From the NCBI RefSeq assembly GCF_900290275.1, contig NZ_LT985324.1, forward strand, positions 569,465-633,464: 64,000 nucleotides of DNA, given 5' to 3'. The position numbers were made by a program, and so were the translations under genes. The notes under the pieces are model-generated. The model searched no databases. It was given only the letters and a program-made list of their open reading frames with translations, and was not told the origin of the DNA. Shown piece after piece: positions 46,500 to 54,567 of the stretch (position 1 is its first letter; every line of letters begins with the position of its first letter). The DNA comes from Prevotella merdae. Lineage in GTDB: Bacteria; Bacteroidota; Bacteroidia; Bacteroidales; Bacteroidaceae.

Positions 46500-47335
46500 T
46501 CTTTATCCAAATGGTTATATTTAGGCACTTCAACCTCGTTATCGACTTTTGCATCAGTGCCAGAAACAGTATAAACAATCACTTTTTCACCCGATGTCGT
46601 TTGACTAAGAATTCTATCTACAAGTTGGTCTTTATTGATTCCTTCTGACTCTGAGCGCAGTTGCAAGAAACGTTTTCGGGTACACTTTTGGTGGCTGTCT
46701 TCTTTGTAAACCGAAACCAAGGCATTCTCAGGAGCATTCTCTACACCAACAGCTTTGAAATCAAACAAGCCCTCCGAATCCCTTGCCGCCATAATCAATC
46801 CTGGCAAACCATTAAGAATGTAAGGACCGTAATTGAGAGGCAACTCTATAGAATACCATACAGTCCATGTCCGGCCATACACGGAGCCAACCGCCTGCTT
46901 GCATTCATATTCACAGATGGTCTTTGTGCTGTCTGTCAACTGCCATTCGATAACGGGAAGCGCATCCACATATTTCAATCCAGAGTTGAGAACCTGCTTG
47001 TAATAAATGTATTCCCCTTTCTCTGGAGAGCCAACAACAATCTGGAGATCATTCTTTGGGAAATACTTTCCGCCAATTACTGGCAGTTGGTCAATCATCG
47101 CATTGTCGCCTCCTTGTGCCTTCACTTTAGCCAGTTCACTACTGTACAACCTGTAGTTGTTATTATAAAATACGGCGGTAGTCTCGCCTATATCAAGAGT
47201 CCATCTGTAAGTATTGGTCTTGCCTGTTACTACCTGCGCATCACAATCGTATGTGACGCGATATTTTGCTTGCTCTTGAGCATAAGCCATTGAGCAGAAA
47301 ATAAGAAAAAGAAAGGTTATATATATATTTCTCAT
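46496..47335 (-). CDS. GLPGLI family exported protein
   Basis: A 279-aa protein with signal peptide (about 1-19, ending SMAYAQ). It contains the family's defining NGLPGLI motif (about 176-182) in GPYILNGLPGLIMAARDSEG, preceded by WTVWYSIELPLNYGPY. The family is widespread in Bacteroidetes and of unknown function; its members often stand beside TonB-type barrels, as here. It lies 5 nt downstream of the other GLPGLI gene and overlaps the barrel gene by 4 nt. Confidence 0.9.
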   Translation of the reverse strand: MRNIYITFLFLIFCSMAYAQEQAKYRVTYDCDAQVVTGKTNTYRWTLDIGETTAVFYNNNYRLYSSELAKVKAQGGDNAMIDQLPVIGGKYFPKNDLQIVVGSPEKGEYIYYKQVLNSGLKYVDALPVIEWQLTDSTKTICEYECKQAVGSVYGRTWTVWYSIELPLNYGPYILNGLPGLIMAARDSEGLFDFKAVGVENAPENALVSVYKEDSHQKCTRKRFLQLRSESEGINKDQLVDRILSQTTSGEKVIVYTVSGTDAKVDNEVEVPKYNHLDKE

Positions 47336-47340
47336 ATCAC

Positions 47341-48153
47341 TTATTCATATTTGTCCATTAAACATGCATTGAAAGTCCGTTGTGCCTTAGGCGGTTCACT
47401 ATATCCACTGCCTTGCAAGCGGTTTGTAGTATTCCATTGGTCTTTCCAGTAATCTTCAAGCAGACGTTGCAACTTGGCAGGAGTTGAACGCAAGTAACGC
47501 TTGGGGTGAAAGCTGATGGTTGCTGTTTGCCGCATCTGCTCTATGCCTGTGGCAACAAACGAGAATTCATGTCGGCTTTCAGAAGCAGCCAGTATTAGTC
47601 CTGGCAAACCACCTAACTTCCATGGACCATTATCAAAAGGCAAGTCCAACGAATACCATGCTGTCCAAGTGCGTCCACGGAACTGACAAACGGCTTTATG
47701 GCAGGGATAACCTATAATAATAGTATCACCCTCGGCAAGTTCCCAAGAAAACGTCGGAATAGATTCTTCATAACAGAAGAAAAACTCATTGTGCAGGACA
47801 TCCGTATAAGTGAGAGTGCCCCTCTGCGGAATATGCTTATAAACTTCATACTCGCGTCCTTTCTTAGATCCAAACGTATTTGCCAAGAATTGCAAATAGC
47901 TCATAGGGTCGGTATTCACACTCTTTACAGAGTCGCGTTGATGCAGAAAATGCTCAAAACGTTGGCTATAAAACCGAGACGAATGACTGCCTATATCCAA
48001 CAGATTTATATCATCATACGCTTCCTTTTGCTCCAGTGTGTGTTTATATAATGCACGATACTGCACACGCACACTTACCGTGTCCACCACCTCTTGGGAA
48101 TGGACGCATGCGGCAAACAAACAAAAAGCCAATAGACTGAAAAGCTTTTTCAT
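47341..48153 (-). CDS. GLPGLI family exported protein
   Basis: About 270 aa from the start MKKLFSLLAFCLFAACVHSQ at 48153, which gives a proper signal peptide. The frame is open to a GTG at 48192 that overlaps the upstream stop by 4 nt, so translation could begin there by coupling. The motif GGLPGLI lies in GPWKLGGLPGLILAASES near residue 185, after the WTAWYSLDLPFDNGPW segment shared with the next gene. The two GLPGLI genes are paralogues that have diverged well beyond recent duplication. Function unknown. Confidence 0.87.
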   Translation of the reverse strand: MKKLFSLLAFCLFAACVHSQEVVDTVSVRVQYRALYKHTLEQKEAYDDINLLDIGSHSSRFYSQRFEHFLHQRDSVKSVNTDPMSYLQFLANTFGSKKGREYEVYKHIPQRGTLTYTDVLHNEFFFCYEESIPTFSWELAEGDTIIIGYPCHKAVCQFRGRTWTAWYSLDLPFDNGPWKLGGLPGLILAASESRHEFSFVATGIEQMRQTATISFHPKRYLRSTPAKLQRLLEDYWKDQWNTTNRLQGSGYSEPPKAQRTFNACLMDKYE

Positions 48154-48188
48154 AAGCAATATTTTATTCATAAGCATTATTTTATTAT

Positions 48189-48956
48189 TCACTCCAACTC
48201 AAATGTTGTCATAAGCAGCACATTATTGCCATCTATGTTATCTTCGTAGAAGAATCGATAGACGCCAGGCTTGTTTGGCAGAATATCGGGAAAAAGATGA
48301 GCAGTTATGGTGCCGCTTTGACCGTCGCTTAATATATGCCCAACAGCCTTGAATAGGCAGTCAGTTGGTAAAATAAACCAATTACCATCCGCACCTTGGG
48401 CTGTGATGCAATATGCTTCGCCATACATGAATTCTTTGCCACTATGGTTGGTAATAGTGATTTTGATTTCTGTACTACCCAAAGGATAGGAGGGAGTCTC
48501 TGCCTTAATGGAAATACCATTATAAGAGCTTACTCCTGTTTTGTTATTTATAATAGGGTCGAGTTTGTCTCCAAACTTAATGACAGACGAGTTGTATATC
48601 TGATTACGAAACTCCTGTTGCTTCTCCTTAGTGTTCCAACGGAGTGTAACATCTATGGAGTTGTCTCCTATTCCAAATCCAACGACATTTCGAAAGGCTG
48701 AAGAATTGTCTGCAGACAAATACTTCCTTTCAAGTGTTCGCATAATTTGATTTAGTTCTTTTGGGGAAAATTTCCGCATCGAAGCCTTGCGATAGATTTT
48801 CTTCTTACCACCAGCGACTTTCTTTTTGCTAATTGTCGCTACCTTCTTTTGTTGAGCGGCAAATGACAGTTTGCAAGCTGCAAAAGCTGTTTGCATTGAA
48901 AGGAACATTGTCAATCCAATTATTATTACATTGAGGAGTTTTGGCTTCAGTCTCAT
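48189..48956 (-). CDS. Exported protein with bacterial Ig-like domain
   Basis: About 255 aa from MRLKPKLLNV at 48956 (an in-frame ATG lies four codons upstream). The signal peptide ends near TAFAAC. A Lys/Ala-rich linker and a helix-rich stretch (FSPKELNQIMRTLERKYL) lead to a central domain. The C-terminal about 110 residues (YPLGSTEIKITITNHSGKEF ... GVYRFFYEDN) look like the Ig-like fold found in lipoproteins that carry an LPNKPGVYRF-type ending. First gene of the operon Ig-GLPGLI-GLPGLI-barrel, with an excellent promoter. Role unknown, periplasmic or surface location inferred. Confidence 0.75.
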   Translation of the reverse strand: MRLKPKLLNVIIIGLTMFLSMQTAFAACKLSFAAQQKKVATISKKKVAGGKKKIYRKASMRKFSPKELNQIMRTLERKYLSADNSSAFRNVVGFGIGDNSIDVTLRWNTKEKQQEFRNQIYNSSVIKFGDKLDPIINNKTGVSSYNGISIKAETPSYPLGSTEIKITITNHSGKEFMYGEAYCITAQGADGNWFILPTDCLFKAVGHILSDGQSGTITAHLFPDILPNKPGVYRFFYEDNIDGNNVLLMTTFELE

Positions 48957-49046
48957 AGTTATCAGCAATTAATAATTTAACATGTAGAGAGATATGAACT
49001 CTTATAGTATATTTCTTTTCTTATGAGAAAAGTTCAATTTATTTTG

Positions 49047-49054
49047 CAAATATA
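49047..49054 (-). promoter_or_regulatory. -7 element (TATATTTG) of the GLPGLI operon
   Basis: The minus strand reads TATATTTGC with TTG 19 nt further upstream, a full promoter match about 90 nt before the Ig-like gene. The 292-nt divergent gap holds this and the 49184 promoter. Confidence 0.75.
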
Positions 49055-49183
49055 CTGTATTTTAGTTTATCCACAAAATGATGCTGCGACAATAAATGAA
49101 GCATAATCACTTTAACCTGCTATTCTGACGGTTCACACAGCATTTTTTTCGCATAAGGAATCATTGTATTTATAAAAAAATAG

Positions 49184-49191
49184 TACCTTTG
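49184..49191 (+). promoter_or_regulatory. -7 element (TACCTTTG) of PepSY-like lipoprotein gene
   Basis: TACCTTTGT lies 69 nt before the ATG at 49261, with a TTG at 49164 (17-nt spacer, slightly short). The following ACCGAAATAAA resembles the leader start of the 50984 and 54533 promoters. Confidence 0.6.
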
Positions 49192-49260
49192 TACCGAAAT
49201 AAAGATATGTTCTTGGACCAGCGTCCTTGCATAGAATTAAAAACGTAATAATCAAATAGA

Positions 49261-50157
49261 ATGAATTTATCAGAAACAAAACACTTATTGTGCGTACTGG
49301 TTGCAGCAATTACCATTATCTTATCTTCATGTAATTCAGAAAATGAGACACCTGTAAATTACAATAGTTTGCCAGAGGTAATAGCCAAGGATTTCAACAA
49401 TCGCTACGGAACAAACAACATAGAGCAAGTATATACAGGAACTGAATTCTATCGTCACACGGGGCAACAGGAAACTTTTGTCCATTGCAAGGACAAGGCT
49501 GGGAATGAATTGCTTGTGGTGTATGTAGATAATGTATGGAACCGTAGTTTGCTTACTTTATCAGACATTAATAATTTACCAGACAATGTGCGACAGAGAT
49601 TTTACAAAGAACTTCCTAAATCTGTCAAATACGAATTCTGGAAGATAAAGGAAATATCACAAGCATGTATAAGTGGAAAAAACTATGAGTTGTGTTATAT
49701 TGTTCAAGATTCTTCAATGAATAAGAACTGGATCCACACACTTGTTATCGACAGCAATGGCACGGTGCTCAAGTCTTGCGAATATGAACTTAACGATAAC
49801 GCTTACGTAAGACCGCTCCCTACAGATATAGACTGGATATCAGAACATTATAGAGATGCTACAGTACTTGGATATATAAACGATCTGGGCTATGACAACT
49901 ATCTAATTATGCACAACGGAGTGTTAAAGTCGGTATTGTTCGATTCACACAATATTGATTCAAAATGGAAGGAGACAAGATATGCCTTGCCAGAAGGCAC
50001 TACTGTACCGAGTCGTGTGCTTGACACATTACATACAAAACATCCAGATTTCACTTATACAGAAGTCTTTGTCATAGAAAATCAATGTGGCATCTTTTAT
50101 CTTTTTACTGATGGAACAAGAGCCGACCGATTAGGACATTATATTGAGGCAAACTAA
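49261..50157 (+). CDS. PepSY-like (DUF2874-type) predicted lipoprotein
   Basis: A 298-aa protein with a lipoprotein signal (lipobox ILSSC, Cys at about 21). Two or three repeats of a beta-alpha-beta pattern follow: LPEVIAKDFNNRYGTNNIEQVY, LPDNVRQRFYKELPKSVKYEFW and VPSRVLDTLHTKHPDFTYTEVF, each split or shortened here by position. This is the arrangement of PepSY-like proteins common in Bacteroidales, in which a helix ending in an x-x-P turn precedes two strands. The surface or periplasmic role is unknown. It is transcribed alone, divergent from the GLPGLI operon. Confidence 0.72.
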   Translation: MNLSETKHLLCVLVAAITIILSSCNSENETPVNYNSLPEVIAKDFNNRYGTNNIEQVYTGTEFYRHTGQQETFVHCKDKAGNELLVVYVDNVWNRSLLTLSDINNLPDNVRQRFYKELPKSVKYEFWKIKEISQACISGKNYELCYIVQDSSMNKNWIHTLVIDSNGTVLKSCEYELNDNAYVRPLPTDIDWISEHYRDATVLGYINDLGYDNYLIMHNGVLKSVLFDSHNIDSKWKETRYALPEGTTVPSRVLDTLHTKHPDFTYTEVFVIENQCGIFYLFTDGTRADRLGHYIEAN

Positions 50158-50251
50158 AGGTATATATGGCGTCTCAATATATGAGCAGATGACAGACAAA
50201 TAACTATCGAAAAAATCATCCCAACCTATTTGTTTTTCTGATAAATTTACA

Positions 50252-50259
50252 TAACTTTG
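50252..50259 (+). promoter_or_regulatory. -7 element (TAACTTTG) of 4-TM protein gene
   Basis: TAACTTTGC is preceded by TTTG at 50229-50232 with a 19-nt spacer; leader about 40 nt. The sequence just upstream (CCAACCTATTTGTTTTTCTG) is nearly repeated at 60064, in front of the decayed copy of this gene. Confidence 0.7.
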
Positions 50260-50305
50260 CATAAGTGAATACCTTTCAATAACTAACAATTTAAAACGGC
50301 AAAAT

Positions 50306-50776
50306 ATGGATAGACACATTAAGAATGGGATGATATCCATGGGAGTATGGATACTTTTTCTTGTTGTTTTGTTTGGTTCGTTCATGACCTTTACAGATTC
50401 CCCTTTCAGTGATCTCTTGGATGAGGAAACAGGAGGCTTAATATCTGGTGCTTTCTTCCTGGCATGGGCACTTATTTGGTTTGCCATAGGCAAGCACTAT
50501 AGTCGTGACTATGAGCTTAAGAAACAAGCCTTCATCGAGAAGTATAAAGGATTTGACGAGAATGTTACACGTACAATGTTCAAGAAGGCTTATTTCTCAG
50601 ATATAGCACGTATGTTGTCTCGGGTGTTTTTCATTGCCGTGCCTTTCTATGTTGCGGCAAACGTTAAAGACACAGTGACCTTAAGGAACTGCATCTATAT
50701 CGGGATTCTTATGATAATTTCCATTGCCTTGTATGGATACTATAAGAAGAATGGCACAAAGGAAATTACGCTATAG
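50306..50776 (+). CDS. Small integral membrane protein, four predicted TM segments
   Basis: The 156-aa protein has hydrophobic segments at about 12-30, 44-64, 107-121 and 128-146. A charged cytoplasmic loop (about 65-105, YSRDYELKKQAFIEKYKGFDE) lies between the second and third. I do not recognise the family. A degenerate copy of its last third lies at 60094-60210, proving that a paralogue once existed in this island. A hairpin of the ATCGGTCAAGC family ends the transcript. Confidence 0.7.
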   Translation: MDRHIKNGMISMGVWILFLVVLFGSFMTFTDSPFSDLLDEETGGLISGAFFLAWALIWFAIGKHYSRDYELKKQAFIEKYKGFDENVTRTMFKKAYFSDIARMLSRVFFIAVPFYVAANVKDTVTLRNCIYIGILMIISIALYGYYKKNGTKEITL

Positions 50777-50791
50777 TTCGAAACAATAAAA

Positions 50792-50848
50792 ATATCGGTC
50801 AAGCAAAGAAAAACCAATGAATGATTGGCATTTGCTTGACCGATGTAT
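50792..50848. repeat. ATCGGTCAAGCAAAG hairpin, copy 2
   Basis: ATCGGTCAAGCAAAG and TTTGCTTGACCGAT form the stem. The loop contains a nested CCAATGAATGATTGG hairpin. It lies 16 nt past the stop of the 4-TM gene. Confidence 0.88.
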
Positions 50849-51144
50849 TCAAGACGACTTTTATCTCTAATTCGTTCTCTCATATACCAAGAATTTATCT
50901 CGTTCAGCAGACTCTTTAGCGAAAGGCAGCAATGTTCCCTCTGATACCAAATCAACCATTTATTGTTTTTCTTACAAATTATTTACCTTTGCACCCAGCG
51001 AAATAAAAAAAAGAAACTATGAATTAAAATGCTTATATTGTTTTACAAAGACAATAGGGACTTGCAGACCTAACAACAGATATGCATAAAGAAACCTGTG
51101 TTGAAAAGCTATATGAGTAAGCAAACTTCCAATAATTAATCATT
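50849..51144 (+). promoter_or_regulatory. Long leader region with duplicated promoter
   Basis: Gene-free stretch before the barrel gene at 51145. The segment 50961-51003 is almost identical to 54510-54552 (promoter of the next barrel gene), with a -7 TACCTTTG at 50984-50991. Downstream at 51019 an ATG followed at once by AAT TAA looks like the decayed start codon that the 54568 copy still uses (ATGAATAAG). The remaining 120 nt to 51145 is AT-rich with no further features. Confidence 0.75.
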
Positions 51145-53430
51145 ATGAACCATATAAACAATAGAGTTGTCATACTTTTCTTCATGCTGGTAAACGTAGC
51201 ATTTTCACATGCCCAAAATGTATTTCATGGAGAAATTGTGTCGAAGAACGGCAAGGTTGGTATAGCGAATGGATATATTCTGCTTATACAAAATGGAAAT
51301 ATTTTCAAAACTACTTCTTCTTACAAGGATGGCAGTTTTACCATAAAGGATATTCCTGCCGGTGATTATATCGTAGAGGTTACGTGCTTAGGCTACCAAG
51401 CAATATGCGATTCTCTTAGTATAAAAGATACAACAAAACGTACCTATAGACTAAAAGAAGAAACAAAAGAAATTGACGAGGTGACGATTGTAGCCGACCG
51501 TAGTCAGATTGTAAAAAGGACTGCCAATGGTGAAATATTCTATCTGTCGTCAGATGCAAAGAAAATGAGCAATCCATTCAGGGCTTTGCAAGAGATACCT
51601 GCCATCATATCTGATGCCAACACTTCATCTGTAAAAATGTTAAACGGAAAAGCGCCTTTGATTCTTATCAACGGCAACATGATTAACTCTGGTATTGGAC
51701 CGATTTCTCCAGCTGACATTGAGTCTGTTGAGGTTGTAAACTCTGTATCTGCACGTTATCTGCAAGAAGGTGTTACGAGCATTCTGAATATTAGATTGAA
51801 AAAGCATACCAAACCATACTTATGGCTTGAAGGAGCAACACGTCATGAAATTCCTCTTGATAATGGTTTTGGTGTGGGGTATTTTGAAATAGGAAACCAT
51901 AAGATTAGTCTTTACGGCAGAGCAGCCTATCACTATAAATACCATGAAGATGTAGAATCATTCGTTAACCGCACGAATACTGGTTATAAACAGACTTATG
52001 ACCAGTCAACTCGTAGTGATGCCAATAAATGGATAGGTGAGTTGTTGCTGAAGTATCAGATTACTCCTAATGATTATTTTGCAGCTCAACTATATGACTC
52101 ATATAATACTACTAAAGGAAATACCTCGGCTCATGGAAATTATACTACTGATATTTCACAGTGGTATAGTTTCCAATCCTTCGACACGAACAAAAGCAAT
52201 ATTCTCACCACGAGTCTGTATTACAAACATTCATTTTCAAAAAGTAGTGATTTAGAATTGCGTTTAGCGTACAATTTCAATAAGAATGATTATAATGCCA
52301 ATCGCACAGACTCTTATGAAAAGCAACAAATCGATGCAAATACACTATATAACAACAAACGTCATTCCGGAAGTTTCAATATTGACTATTCAAAAGAATA
52401 TGCCAACAACAGTTCGCTGATAGCAGGAAGCCACAACACGCTCATCATGGATGACATCAATAACGCCATTGGTGAAAATCCAATATTCAAACATTATAGC
52501 TATAACCAATATGTATATGTGGGTTATGGTGGCTCTCTCAAGCATCTACACTATAATGCTTCAATTGGAATGGAAGGTATATGGGCAAAGGCAGGTGACG
52601 CCAACTATAACTATTTTCGTCCAAGGTGCAATACAAGTATTACATGGGTAGCTAACAAACACAACTCCGTCCGCTTAAGTTATCAACTTTCAAATACAGC
52701 TCCAAATGTTGCATATCTGAACCCTTACAATACATCAACCGACTCTTTGTTTGTAAGCATAGGCAACCCGAATCTAAAGCCACAAATGACACATAGCGCC
52801 TCCATGTCATATACATTGAATGTCGGCAAGCTGTACTTCACACCTGTTGCTGACTATAAATACATAAGTGATGTGATAGAAAACTATGGCCATTCAGATG
52901 GGGGCGTTTATTATAGCACTTATGCAAATACTGGACATTTTGCCCAAATATCTGCAGGAGCTGATTTGAGTTATCGTTTTAAGTGGGGACGAGTGTATGC
53001 AGGTGGCGGTTGGAAAGCCTATTATTTCATGGGGCACAAAGCTAAAAGCTCAACCTATGTTTCATTTGGCTTTAACGCACAAGTGAAAGACTTTTCATTC
53101 TATGGCGATATAGATTACAATTCAAGAGATTACACGGCATTGGCATGCACCACATATTCGCATCCGTCAGTTGCCAATCTACAAGTGAACTACAATTTCA
53201 CACCTGACTTCTATATTGGTGTCTGCTTACAGCATGTCACTGGCGAATATAAAAGTAAGACAACGACTGTTGACGGGTCTTTCCACTCTGTAGTAGAGAA
53301 TCATTACAAGGACCAAAAAATCCGTCCATGGGTAATTCTAAGATATACTTTCCGTAAGAATGCTGACAAGAAGCATAAACTTGGCAAAGTGTTGAATAGC
53401 ACCGAAGAGGGTATATCCATTATAAAGTAA
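51145..53430 (+). CDS. TonB-dependent-receptor-like outer-membrane beta-barrel protein
   Basis: A 761-aa outer-membrane protein. The signal peptide (about 1-22, ending FSHAQ) leads to a CarboxypepD_reg-like domain (about 24-92, HGEIVSKNGKVGIANGYILL ... LGYQAICDSL). A plug-like region with NPFRALQEIPAIISDAN and ISPADIESVEVVNSVSARYL (about 145-215) follows, and then a beta-barrel (OMP_b-brl_3 type) to the end. No TonB box is obvious and there is no SusD. The promoter duplicates that of the gene at 54568. Substrate unknown. A hairpin copy follows 6 nt past the stop. Confidence 0.86.
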   Translation: MNHINNRVVILFFMLVNVAFSHAQNVFHGEIVSKNGKVGIANGYILLIQNGNIFKTTSSYKDGSFTIKDIPAGDYIVEVTCLGYQAICDSLSIKDTTKRTYRLKEETKEIDEVTIVADRSQIVKRTANGEIFYLSSDAKKMSNPFRALQEIPAIISDANTSSVKMLNGKAPLILINGNMINSGIGPISPADIESVEVVNSVSARYLQEGVTSILNIRLKKHTKPYLWLEGATRHEIPLDNGFGVGYFEIGNHKISLYGRAAYHYKYHEDVESFVNRTNTGYKQTYDQSTRSDANKWIGELLLKYQITPNDYFAAQLYDSYNTTKGNTSAHGNYTTDISQWYSFQSFDTNKSNILTTSLYYKHSFSKSSDLELRLAYNFNKNDYNANRTDSYEKQQIDANTLYNNKRHSGSFNIDYSKEYANNSSLIAGSHNTLIMDDINNAIGENPIFKHYSYNQYVYVGYGGSLKHLHYNASIGMEGIWAKAGDANYNYFRPRCNTSITWVANKHNSVRLSYQLSNTAPNVAYLNPYNTSTDSLFVSIGNPNLKPQMTHSASMSYTLNVGKLYFTPVADYKYISDVIENYGHSDGGVYYSTYANTGHFAQISAGADLSYRFKWGRVYAGGGWKAYYFMGHKAKSSTYVSFGFNAQVKDFSFYGDIDYNSRDYTALACTTYSHPSVANLQVNYNFTPDFYIGVCLQHVTGEYKSKTTTVDGSFHSVVENHYKDQKIRPWVILRYTFRKNADKKHKLGKVLNSTEEGISIIK

Positions 53431-53435
53431 TAAAA

Positions 53436-53492
53436 ATCGGTCAAGCAAAGACAAACCAATGAATGATTGGCATTTGCTTGACCGATATTTTT
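53436..53492. repeat. ATCGGTCAAGCAAAG hairpin, copy 3
   Basis: A perfect stem ATCGGTCAAGCAAA/TTTGCTTGACCGAT, a nested CCAATGAATGATTGG loop and a T6 tail on the plus strand. It lies 6 nt past the barrel-gene stop and 8 nt before the convergent nuclease gene's end, so it serves both directions. Confidence 0.9.
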
Positions 53493-53499
53493 TACTCCC

Positions 53500-54381
53500 T
53501 TAACAAGAATATCGCTCTATTTCATCTTTAGAAATTCCTGTAGCTTTAGAGATGTCTTCAACAGACATTCCCATGTTCAGCAGATTCCTTGCTACTTCAG
53601 CTCGTCCCTTGGCAACGCCTTCTGCCAAACCTTCTTTACGTCCCTCGGCTCTGCCTTCCTCCATGCTTCGCTTATTAGAATCGACAAACAACAAGCGTTC
53701 TGCACCGAGTTTATCCCAAAAGTCCTCATAGGCGAGCAATTCGTCTTTCGACATAGCCGATTCCTCTACTGTCTTTAGAGCTTTGGAGGTTTCGGGATTA
53801 TCCAACAGTTCTTGCGGCACTACCTTTGTCTGCTCGTCTATCTCTGTAAGGAATCTAAGCCACAGCACAGCCATTTTCTTTTCTCTGATGGAATGTGCCT
53901 GGAACTTAGGAAGCTCCACGAATGTGAAATGCAGTCCGTCAATAATCTCATCGCTATGCAACTCATGCACAACATTATAGTTATGGATAAACTCATCGGG
54001 ATATTCCTTCATGAAAATCTCATTGACAAGATTGAGCGAGTAGACTGGTTGCAAAAACTCATACTTACGCTTCTTGTCAAGCTGACGCACAAAAGCCTTG
54101 GAAGCATTGAACAGCACACGTTGCTTGAACGCTTCAGTCCACAACATTTGCATCTCCACAATAAACTGCCTGTTCTTTACATCACGACATCTTACATCCA
54201 CAATGCTGTTCTTGCCTACGTAAGTATCAGGCACAAGCTCAGGCGAGAGATACTCCACGCTCTCTATCTGCTCGTCATCTGCCAATGGCAACAGAGCATT
54301 GAGAAGACTGATGAGCAAATCCTTATGCTCACCGAATATCTTCTTGAATGTAAGATCAGCTTTTGGGTCAAGATATCTCAT
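53500..54381 (-). CDS. Rpn/PD-(D/E)XK nuclease-family putative transposase
   Basis: A 293-aa protein of the PDDEXK_2 (Rpn-like) group. The start MRYLDPKADLTFKKIFGEHKD at 54381 is the family's usual beginning; the longer open frame is a hydrophobic artefact over the promoter. The nuclease core is NSIVDVRCRDVKNRQFIVEMQ (in parts, about 67-87), with Asp and the E-x-Q motif. The C-terminus has EG-rich repeats (EEGRAEGRKEGLAEGVAKG) and a helix-turn-helix-like tail (SVEDISKATGISKDEIERY). Such proteins promote recombination in E. coli. No terminal repeats are seen, so it is not itself a transposon here. Confidence 0.88.
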   Translation of the reverse strand: MRYLDPKADLTFKKIFGEHKDLLISLLNALLPLADDEQIESVEYLSPELVPDTYVGKNSIVDVRCRDVKNRQFIVEMQMLWTEAFKQRVLFNASKAFVRQLDKKRKYEFLQPVYSLNLVNEIFMKEYPDEFIHNYNVVHELHSDEIIDGLHFTFVELPKFQAHSIREKKMAVLWLRFLTEIDEQTKVVPQELLDNPETSKALKTVEESAMSKDELLAYEDFWDKLGAERLLFVDSNKRSMEEGRAEGRKEGLAEGVAKGRAEVARNLLNMGMSVEDISKATGISKDEIERYSC

Positions 54382-54431
54382 TAGCGAAAATGTATTTATT
54401 GGTTTACTACTGTGTATATATAATAATGTGG

Positions 54432-54439
54432 CAAATATA
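54432..54439 (-). promoter_or_regulatory. -7 element (TATATTTG) of Rpn-like gene
   Basis: The minus strand reads TATATTTGC 50 nt before the chosen start at 54381, supporting that start over the longer frame. Confidence 0.6.
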
Positions 54440-54532
54440 CAAATAATTATCGATAACTTTACAACTATACATTTATTTAGATTTAAATTACAAAAAAAAA
54501 ACAAATATTTATTGTTCTTCTTACAAATTATT

Positions 54533-54540
54533 TACCTTTG
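54533..54540 (+). promoter_or_regulatory. -7 element (TACCTTTG), duplicated promoter
   Basis: TACCTTTGC within a 43-nt block (54510-54552) that is nearly identical to 50961-51003, including the CACCCAGCGAAATA start of the leader. The leader to the ATG at 54568 is about 22 nt. Confidence 0.75.
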
Positions 54541-54567
54541 CACCCAGCGAAATAGAATATAGAAACT

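Noticed and set aside
50740..50955. 71-codon minus-strand frame over hairpin copy 2
   Set aside because: Most of it reads through the repeat hairpin and the end of the 4-TM gene; part of it (SLKSLLNEINSWYMRERIRDK) looks protein-like but I could not tie it to a family or a start site.
53500..54381. Rpn-like gene treated as an insertion sequence
   Set aside because: No terminal inverted repeats or target duplication flank it, and family members are normally stand-alone genes.
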